Assembly: GCA_964436315.1 (NCBI GenBank)
Contig: CAYTCZ010000151.1
Span: 1-8,443 of the forward strand
DNA from: CAYTCZ01 sp964436315
GTDB taxonomy: Bacteria; Actinomycetota; Thermoleophilia; Gaiellales; Gaiellaceae
DNA: 8,443 nt
Direction: 5' to 3'
Shown here: in pieces, positions 1 to 5,234 of the stretch
Layout of the letters: each line of letters starts with the position of its first letter
Position numbering within the stretch: position 1 is the first letter of the stretch
Notes under the pieces: generated by a model
Seen by the model: the letters and a program-made list of their open reading frames with translations, nothing else
Database searches by the model: none
What the model was told of the DNA's origin: nothing
Translations under genes and position numbers: made by a program

Positions 1-17
1 GCGGACCTGACCCCATC

Positions 18-1355
18 TCACACAGCGCGTTTGAGCGCGTCCCACGCGATCGTGACATCCTCCTCGGTCGTCCGCGCATTGCCGACCGCTAGGCGGAGCA
101 CGACCTGACCGTCGAGCTTCGTGTGGGTGATGAAGATCTGACCGCTCTCGTTGACCCGATCGAGGATCGCCATGTTCTCGTCATCGGAGCCTTGCTTTCG
201 GAAGCAAACGAGCGAGAAGTGGCGCGGAGCGACGACCTCCCATCCTGGCTCCTCGTCGACCCACCTTTCGAAGAGTTCGGCGAGACGGACGGCTTCTCTC
301 ACCCGCTCCTGGATGCCGTCGCGCCCGTAGCAGCGCAGCACTGCCCAGAGCTTGAGCGAGCGAAACCGGCGGCCGAGCGATGGTCCGTAGTCGGAGAGGT
401 TCTCTGCCTCGTCGGGAGTTCGCAGGTATTCAGGCACCAGCGTGAAGGCCTCGCGGAACACATCCGGCCGGCTCGTCCAGATTGTCGAGCAGTCGGCGGG
501 GACGAAGAGCCACTTGTGCGGGTTGACGACGACCGAGTCGGCACGCTCGACGCCATCCTTCGACCACCCGAACTCGGGACAGACCCACGCGGCGCCCGCG
601 TAGGCAGCGTCGACGTGAAGCCACGCCTCGTGCTTCGCGCACAGATCTGCGATCTCCGTGACCGGATCGACTGATGTCACGGAGGTCGTCCCGACCGTCG
701 CGACCACGGCTGCGGCATCGCCCAACGCGAGCTCATCCGCGAGTGCATCGGGACGCATTCGGAACTCCTCGTCCGTCGGAAACGCCCGCGCCTCCATCCC
801 CAAAACTCGAGCCGCCTTCGGCACAGACGAATGCGCATGCTCTGAGTGGAGAACCACCGAGCGGCCGGACCGGTGTCGTGCCGCCGCCAGCGCCGCCAAC
901 GTCGAAGTCGAAGCCGTGTCTTCGATGTGGCCGTGCCACTCTCTGGGAAGACCGAGTAGCTGAGCCGTCCAGTCGAGTGCCACTGCCTCGAGCTCGGTCG
1001 AGGCCGGCGACGAGCGCCAGATGAAGCCGACCTGGTTCAGGGCCGCGATGAGGAGTTCGGCGAGGATGCCCGGCTCCGAGGCCGTCACCGAGAAGTAGGA
1101 GAAAAAGCGCGGATGCTGCCAGTGCGTGATTCCCGGCATCAGCACCTGATCGAGATCCCGCAGCACGTCACTGAACGGCTCCGATTGCTCCGGAGGCGAG
1201 GCGGGAAGGGCACGTCGGATATCGCCCGGCTCGACTCGGGCCATGACCGGTCGCTTGCGAACGTGTTCGAGGTAGTCGGCGACCCATTCGAGCGCCGCCG
1301 CTCCCTCGGTTCGGAAGTCGAAGCCCGGAACCCCGTCTCCTGAGCGGTCGCTCAC
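18..1355 (-). CDS. PLP-dependent group II decarboxylase, aromatic-L-amino-acid decarboxylase type
   Basis: It probably converts an amino acid, most likely aromatic, to the amine plus CO2 in the cytoplasm. From the GTG at 1353-1355 the protein has 445 residues, close to the usual 450-480 of the family. Visible landmarks are HPRFFSYF (81-88), SSPASTELE (115-123), the PLP-stacking histidine in HAHSS (His175), HVDAAYAG (Asp249, pairs with the pyridine nitrogen), NPHKW (Lys281, Schiff base) and LGRRFRSLKLW (327-337). Tyr323 in SDYGPSLG aligns with the catalytic-loop tyrosine of true decarboxylases, which argues against an aldehyde-synthase variant. The reading frame stays open upstream to 1475, but those 40 extra residues lie over the polX 3' end and look unrelated to the family. 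The chosen GTG overlaps the polX stop as GTGA, so translational coupling is likely. Substrate (Trp, Tyr, Phe, DOPA or other) cannot be read from sequence; family call is sure, substrate is not. Confidence 0.93.
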   Translation of the reverse strand: MSDRSGDGVPGFDFRTEGAAALEWVADYLEHVRKRPVMARVEPGDIRRALPASPPEQSEPFSDVLRDLDQVLMPGITHWQHPRFFSYFSVTASEPGILAELLIAALNQVGFIWRSSPASTELEAVALDWTAQLLGLPREWHGHIEDTASTSTLAALAAARHRSGRSVVLHSEHAHSSVPKAARVLGMEARAFPTDEEFRMRPDALADELALGDAAAVVATVGTTSVTSVDPVTEIADLCAKHEAWLHVDAAYAGAAWVCPEFGWSKDGVERADSVVVNPHKWLFVPADCSTIWTSRPDVFREAFTLVPEYLRTPDEAENLSDYGPSLGRRFRSLKLWAVLRCYGRDGIQERVREAVRLAELFERWVDEEPGWEVVAPRHFSLVCFRKQGSDDENMAILDRVNESGQIFITHTKLDGQVVLRLAVGNARTTEEDVTIAWDALKRAV

Positions 1356-3085
1356 GAGTGGCCCCCCAGCGAGGCTCTGATCTCCTTCCACGTCCTTGTA
1401 TTGACCACCTGCGAAGCGGTGATCCAGCCCCGCCGCGCCTGGGCGATGCCGAGCTGTAAATTGGCGAGCTCCCACGTTCGATGGGCGTCGGTCGAAATCA
1501 CGATTCGGACGCCGGCCTCGGCAGCGGCTCGCGCATTGACGTCGCTCAAATCGAGGCGGTCGGGCTGCGCGTTGATCTCAATGCAGGTGTTCGTCTCCAC
1601 GGCGGCGCGGAAGAGCTCCTCGAGGTCGACGTCGTAGGGAGCACGGCGATTGATCTTCCGGCCGGTCGGGTGCCCGATGCAGTCGACGTGGGGATTCTCC
1701 ATCGCCGAGATGAACCGCCTGGTCAGCCGGTCACGTGACTGGTCGAAGCCTGAGTGGATCGAGGCGATCACCCAGTCGCGCTCGGCGAGCACTTCGTCGG
1801 GTGTCTCGAGTTCGCCGTCGGCACGGATATCGACCTCGATGCCGGAAAGAACCCGGATCTTGCGCTTTCGGTTCCACCGCTCGATCTGGGCGACCTGTTC
1901 CTCGAGGCGGCCGTCACGCAGCCGCCGCGCGTGATCGCAGATTGCGAGGTACCGGTGCCCAAGCCCGCGGGCGGTCTCCACCATCTCGTCAAGCGTGTGG
2001 CGGCCGTCGGAGTAGGTCGTATGGGAATGGAGATCGCCGAGCAGCTCGTCGTAGCCAACAAGCTTGGGTAGCTCACTAGCCCGCGCAGCGGCCAACTCGC
2101 CCCGGTTTTCACGGAGCTCCGGAGGGATCCACTGGTAGCCCAGGAAGTCGTACAGCTCGTCCTCCTGGGTGGCCGTGACGACCTCCTGCTTCTCGACGAT
2201 CTCGACGCCGTACTCAGAAACCGAGAGGCCCTGCCGGACAGCCTCTTCCCGTAGCGCAATGTTGTGATCCTTCGAGCCGGTGAAGTGCTGGAGGAGATTT
2301 CCGAAACACTCGGGCGGGACGACCCGCAGGTCGAAGCTGAGTCCGTCCTGCGTCACCACCGTCGCCTTCGTTCCGCCGCGGGCGGTGACCTCGGCAACCC
2401 ACTTCGACGAGACGAAAGCCTCGATCAGAGCGTCGGCATCGGTCGCCGTTGCGATCGCGTCGAGGTCGCGCACCGTCTCTGATCGGCGTCGAACGCTCCC
2501 AGCCTCGCTCACCTCGACCGCTGTGGGGTGCTCACGCAGCTCGGCTACCACCTGTTGCACGAAAGGCAACACGCGCCCGAGCAACACGCGGCCCGTGTCG
2601 ACCTCCCGTGCCGGTTTCGAGAGCGCTCGCAGCACTTTCTCCTCGGTCTTGGGCCCGAGGCCGCTCAACGCCTGCAGCTTCTGAGCTTCGGCCGCAGCCT
2701 TCAGGGACTCGGTGTCGGTGACGTCGAGTTCCTCCCACAGTCGTCTCGCGGTCTTGGGGCCGAGCCCCGGGACATGCATGACGTCAACGAGCCCGGGTGG
2801 GATCCGGCCACGCACCATTGCGAGCGCCTTCATGTCTCCCGTCTCGGTGAACTCGACGATCTTCGCCTCGATGGTCGAACCAATTCCGTCGAGGCGCGTC
2901 GCCTTTCCATCGATCGCGAGCTGGGCCACCGGCACTGTCGACTCGCGGATCCGGGACGCGGCTCGTCGGTAGGCCTGCAGGCGAAAGGCGTCGGCTCCGT
3001 CGAGCTCGAGGAGATCGGCGAGGAGCTCGAACTGCTCGGCCAGCTCGGCGTTTCGGGGCACGGTCGCGGACACGGCGGCGATCAT
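1352..3085 (-). CDS. polX: Family X DNA polymerase with C-terminal PHP domain (PolX)
   Basis: A DNA repair polymerase; characterised bacterial PolX proteins fill short gaps in base excision repair, and their PHP domain gives Mn-dependent 3'-5' exonuclease activity. The protein is 577 residues, normal for bacterial PolX. Order: helical 8-kDa-like region (about 10-90); helix-hairpin-helix motifs at PGLGPKT (106-112) and SGLGPKT (141-147); nucleotidyltransferase signature GSVRR (196-200) with catalytic Asp207 and Asp209 in RDLD and the third Asp252 in SFDLRV; LQHFTGSKDHN (265-275); then PHP. All expected PHP metal ligands appear present: His353 and His355 in LHSHTTYSD, Asp360, His385, Glu417, His444, His472, Asp533 and His535. 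Both activities should therefore be intact. It starts at ATG 3083-3085 without a clear Shine-Dalgarno. It is first in a two-gene unit with the decarboxylase and divergent from trxA. Confidence 0.96.
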   Translation of the reverse strand: MIAAVSATVPRNAELAEQFELLADLLELDGADAFRLQAYRRAASRIRESTVPVAQLAIDGKATRLDGIGSTIEAKIVEFTETGDMKALAMVRGRIPPGLVDVMHVPGLGPKTARRLWEELDVTDTESLKAAAEAQKLQALSGLGPKTEEKVLRALSKPAREVDTGRVLLGRVLPFVQQVVAELREHPTAVEVSEAGSVRRRSETVRDLDAIATATDADALIEAFVSSKWVAEVTARGGTKATVVTQDGLSFDLRVVPPECFGNLLQHFTGSKDHNIALREEAVRQGLSVSEYGVEIVEKQEVVTATQEDELYDFLGYQWIPPELRENRGELAAARASELPKLVGYDELLGDLHSHTTYSDGRHTLDEMVETARGLGHRYLAICDHARRLRDGRLEEQVAQIERWNRKRKIRVLSGIEVDIRADGELETPDEVLAERDWVIASIHSGFDQSRDRLTRRFISAMENPHVDCIGHPTGRKINRRAPYDVDLEELFRAAVETNTCIEINAQPDRLDLSDVNARAAAEAGVRIVISTDAHRTWELANLQLGIAQARRGWITASQVVNTRTWKEIRASLGGHS

Positions 3086-3163
3086 ACGTGGCAGGTCCGA
3101 AACGTCGCCGCCGGTGCCCGCATCGAACGGCGAGAGTTACCCGAAGCACCCGCAAACCCGCTG

Positions 3164-3171
3164 GCTATAGT
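3164..3171. promoter_or_regulatory. Leaderless trxA promoter -10 (TATAGT), possibly bidirectional
   Basis: TATAGT at 3166-3171 lies six bases before the trxA ATG (3178), the spacing of a leaderless transcript that starts at the A of the start codon. No good -35 is seen 16-18 bp upstream, which is common in actinobacterial promoters. On the minus strand the same bases read TATAGC (3164-3169), so a leftward start near 3157 could give polX a leader of about 70 bases. The rest of the 92-bp polX-trxA gap (3086-3177) shows no repeat or clear operator. The trxA -10 is fairly convincing; its use for polX is a guess. Confidence 0.6.
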
Positions 3172-3177
3172 GCCCCT

Positions 3178-3519
3178 ATGAGCAATCTTCCCGAAGTCAC
3201 AGACGCGACGTTCGACGAGGACGTCATCCATTCCGACGACCCCGTGGTCGTCGATTTCTGGGCACCGTGGTGCGGGCCGTGCCGCGTTATCGCGCCGATT
3301 CTCGAGGACATGTCGGGTGAGCACCAGGACAAGATCAAGTTCCGCGCGCTCAACGTCGATGAGAATCCGGCGACAGCCTCGAAGTACGGAGTACTCTCGA
3401 TTCCGACCGTGATCCTCTTCGCCGGGGGCGAGCCCGCCGAGACAGTGATCGGTGCACGCTCGAAGAACCACTACGAAGAGGCCTGGTCGCAGTGGATCAA
3501 CGGTTCCGCTGCTGATTGA
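3178..3519 (+). CDS. trxA: Thioredoxin
   Basis: A cytoplasmic thiol-disulfide reductant, normally recharged by thioredoxin reductase. The 113-residue protein is standard length. It shows Asp26 (buried acid), Trp28, the active site WCGPC at 31-35, and the cis-proline motif SIPT with Pro76, in the same spacing as Escherichia coli thioredoxin. There is no signal peptide or membrane segment. The frame is open upstream to an ATG at 3088, but that would add 30 arginine-rich residues unlike any thioredoxin and would swallow the TATAGT promoter, so the ATG at 3178 is chosen. The gene stands alone: divergent from polX and convergent with thiL 23 bp away. No thioredoxin reductase gene is in the window; the FAD oxidoreductase at the right end resembles NDH-2 enzymes instead. 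Confidence 0.97.
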   Translation: MSNLPEVTDATFDEDVIHSDDPVVVDFWAPWCGPCRVIAPILEDMSGEHQDKIKFRALNVDENPATASKYGVLSIPTVILFAGGEPAETVIGARSKNHYEEAWSQWINGSAAD

Positions 3520-3529
3520 TCGACTTGTC

Positions 3530-3558
3530 CCAGAAGCGACACTCAGTGTCGGTTCTGG
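3530..3558. terminator. Hairpin at the trxA/thiL convergent junction, probable bidirectional terminator
   Basis: An inverted repeat has outer arms CCAGAA (3530-3535) and TTCTGG (3553-3558), a single G-G mismatch (3536/3552), inner arms CGACAC (3537-3542) and GTGTCG (3546-3551), and a three-base loop TCA (3543-3545). The loop is the thiL stop codon read on the other strand. Neither side has a T-run, so it is not a classic intrinsic terminator, but its placement 10 bp after the trxA stop and across the end of thiL suggests it ends both transcripts or protects their 3' ends. Confidence 0.6.
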
Positions 3559-4436
3559 AGAAAGTGCTCCCAGCCGCCGGCGAATTCGACCGGCTCCCCG
3601 GCGCGGAGGAACGAGACCCCGGAGCCCTCGTGACACTCTCCGACGATCGGAAAGCCGCTCGCTTCGGCGTCTGGCGGCGCCAGAACAGCGAGCAGTTCGT
3701 AGTCCTCGCCCATGAGCCAGTAGGGCGCGGCGCCGATCTCCTCGATCCGGGCGACGAGCGGAAGACGGTCGACGTCAATGACGAGTTCGCAACCTGACTG
3801 CCGCGCAATGTGACCAGCGTCCGACGCGATCCCGTCCGACAGATCGATCATGGCGTGGGCCACGGGAGCGAGACGCCGGGATTCCTCAAGCCGTAAGGGT
3901 GGCCGATTATGCATTCGCGTGAGCTCGTCGAAGCCATCGAGTCCACGCCGCAGGACATCCAAGCCGGCGGCCGCCCCACCCACCGGCCCCGTAATGATCA
4001 AGGCATCCCCGACCTGCGCGCCTCCACGCCCAGGGGCTCGTTTAGCCCGACCAACCGCGGTGACCGAGATTGTCAGGACACTGCCGGCGTTGGTATCGCC
4101 ACCGACGACGTCGATACCCGGCTCGTTCAGCCCCTCGTATAGTGCAATGACGTCGTCAACGAGGAACTCGGACGGTAGGACGAGACTAACGAGCAATGCC
4201 TCGGGCTCGGCACCCATCGCGGCGAGGTCGCTGAGATTGACGGCGGCGGATTTGTAGCCAAGGTCGTGCCACGAGGTCCACTCCGGCCGAAAATGCACAC
4301 CATCGACCAGCGTGTCCTGCGTGACGACGACCCCGTCGCCAAGCAACGCGGCGTCCTCGGCTATGCCCTTGACGAGGGCACGCCGTTCAAGCTGGTCAAG
4401 AAGACCGAACTCGCCGAGATTCGCGATCCGCTGCAA
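3543..4436 (-). CDS. thiL: Thiamine-monophosphate kinase
   Basis: It phosphorylates thiamine monophosphate with ATP to thiamine diphosphate, the last step of the bacterial pathway. With the TTG at 4434-4436 as start the protein has 297 residues, typical for ThiL. Motifs in order: LGEFGL (7-12), the acidic loop GIAEDAALL (24-32), DTLVDGVHF (41-49), NLSDLAAMGA (67-76), GGDTNAG (112-118), DLSDGIASDAG (198-208) and MGEDYELL (242-249). These are the metal- and nucleotide-binding signatures of the PurM/ThiL fold. The acidic loop is usually GDD; here it is AED. The conserved LGEFGL start lies before any ATG or GTG, so a TTG start is needed: 4436 or 4442 (two residues longer). The open frame running to an ATG at 4655 would cover far more of thiD with an arginine-rich tail and is rejected. 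It overlaps the thiD end by 41 bp, implying one transcript. The start is less sure than the function. Confidence 0.94.
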   Translation of the reverse strand: MQRIANLGEFGLLDQLERRALVKGIAEDAALLGDGVVVTQDTLVDGVHFRPEWTSWHDLGYKSAAVNLSDLAAMGAEPEALLVSLVLPSEFLVDDVIALYEGLNEPGIDVVGGDTNAGSVLTISVTAVGRAKRAPGRGGAQVGDALIITGPVGGAAAGLDVLRRGLDGFDELTRMHNRPPLRLEESRRLAPVAHAMIDLSDGIASDAGHIARQSGCELVIDVDRLPLVARIEEIGAAPYWLMGEDYELLAVLAPPDAEASGFPIVGECHEGSGVSFLRAGEPVEFAGGWEHFLQNRH

Positions 4437-5208
4437 GGCCAAGCACGTTAACTGGCCCCGTGCCGTCGCCGAGTTCCGCGAGGCCGTTCCGCACAGCTTC
4501 GGAAGCAGCACGAGCCGCCTCGTGGGCAGCTTTCTCGAGCGGATCGCCGTACGCGAGACGCGCCGCAAGCGTGGCCGAATGGGTACACCCCGCACCGTGC
4601 GTCGCTTCATCTCCGTAGCGCTCGACCGGAATCGGGACGTGATCCGCTCCGTCAAAGAGCCAGTCGACCGGCTCGATCCCGTGACCGCCCGTCACTACGA
4701 CCGCTGCGGCACCAAGGCCGTGAATCGCTTCTGCCAATTCCTTCCGGTCAGCGTCCTCCTGATACGGGATCCCCACGAGCGCGCAGGCCTCGTGGAGGTT
4801 CGGAGTCACCACACTCGCCAACGGAAACAGTTTGTCGACCAGCGAGTCGACCGCCTCATCCCGAAGCAGCTTCGCGCCGGAGGCAGCGACCATGACGGGA
4901 TCGACGACGAGAGGGGTCGGATGTTGCGCCAGGAAGTCAGCCACGACCTCGATCGTGGCCTGACCGAACAGCATTCCGGTCTTCGCTGCGTCGACCCCGA
5001 TGTCGGTATAGACGGCCTCGAGTTGTTGCCAGATGAAGCACGGTGGTGCCTCATGCACCGCGGTTACCTCACGGGTGTTCTGAGCGGTGAGTGCGACGAC
5101 GACGCTCATGCCATGGCAGCCCTGAGCGGCAAACGCCTTCAGATCGGCTTGGATGCCGGCGCCGCCTCCCGAGTCGGAGCCCGCGATGGTCAGGCAGCGG
5201 GGGATCAC
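4396..5208 (-). CDS. thiD: Hydroxymethylpyrimidine / phosphomethylpyrimidine kinase
   Basis: It phosphorylates HMP and HMP-phosphate to give HMP-PP, the pyrimidine half of thiamine. The 270-residue protein has the usual ThiD length and ribokinase-like landmarks: AGSDSGGGAGIQADLK (9-24), TAQNT (41-45), KTGML (76-80), VDPVM (102-106), TPNL (135-138), TGGHG (173-177) and the anion-hole motif HGAGC (204-208) with the catalytic-position Cys208. Many homologues have GTGC here; the alanine is a mild change. The start is GTG at 5206-5208, and the protein then begins at the canonical position just before the first strand. It lies upstream of thiL in the same direction. Only 26 bp separate it from the divergent helicase, so there is no room for a TPP riboswitch in a normal leader. 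It shows no thiE fusion; thiC, thiE and thiG are not in the window. Confidence 0.96.
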   Translation of the reverse strand: MIPRCLTIAGSDSGGGAGIQADLKAFAAQGCHGMSVVVALTAQNTREVTAVHEAPPCFIWQQLEAVYTDIGVDAAKTGMLFGQATIEVVADFLAQHPTPLVVDPVMVAASGAKLLRDEAVDSLVDKLFPLASVVTPNLHEACALVGIPYQEDADRKELAEAIHGLGAAAVVVTGGHGIEPVDWLFDGADHVPIPVERYGDEATHGAGCTHSATLAARLAYGDPLEKAAHEAARAASEAVRNGLAELGDGTGPVNVLGLAADRESRRVRSS

Positions 5209-5213
5209 GCTTG

Positions 5214-5220
5214 AAGGAGG
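5214..5220 (+). promoter_or_regulatory. Shine-Dalgarno-like AAGGAGG, badly spaced
   Basis: AAGGAGG lies 14 bases before the helicase GTG at 5235, beyond the usual 5-9 base spacing. No ATG, GTG or TTG in frame sits at the right distance from it; the nearest in-frame alternative, TTG at 5211, is upstream of it. It may act weakly, serve an unusual start, or be chance, in which case the leaderless start at 5235 explains translation. Confidence 0.3.
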
Positions 5221-5227
5221 CTACCAT
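5218..5227. promoter_or_regulatory. Overlapping divergent -10 candidates between thiD and the helicase
   Basis: TACCAT (5222-5227, plus strand) lies seven bases before the helicase GTG, which fits a leaderless or nearly leaderless transcript. On the minus strand TAGCCT (5218-5223) lies nine bases before the thiD GTG. The two hexamers share the TA at 5222-5223, so both genes may be read from one back-to-back promoter in a 26-bp gap. Neither has a recognisable -35. TA-containing hexamers occur by chance, so this is tentative. Confidence 0.4.
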
Positions 5228-5234
5228 CGGCTGC

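Noticed and set aside
1..17. Terminator or next gene left of the decarboxylase
   Set aside because: Only 17 bases are available and they show no stem or coding signal that can be judged.
1356..1475. 40-residue N-terminal extension of the decarboxylase
   Set aside because: It lies over the PolX C-terminal coding region and resembles nothing in the decarboxylase family; the GTG at 1355 fits the length and coupling.
2528..3181. Plus-strand open frame of 217 codons over the polX 5' half
   Set aside because: Antisense to the conserved PolX N-terminal region, with no family resemblance.
3082..3636. Minus-strand open frame of 184 codons across trxA
   Set aside because: Mirrors thioredoxin coding sequence on the other strand and crosses the hairpin; not a plausible protein.
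4437..4655. 73-residue N-terminal extension of ThiL to an ATG at 4655
   Set aside because: Overlaps thiD deeply in another frame, is arginine-rich, and puts the conserved LGEFGL motif far from the N-terminus.
4312..5214. Plus-strand open frame of 300 codons over thiD/thiL
   Set aside because: Antisense to thiD along nearly its whole length; the composition is arginine- and serine-rich and no domain is visible.
5091..5234. 48-residue N-terminal extension of the helicase
   Set aside because: Arginine-rich, antisense to the conserved thiD start, and family members begin near the GTG at 5235.
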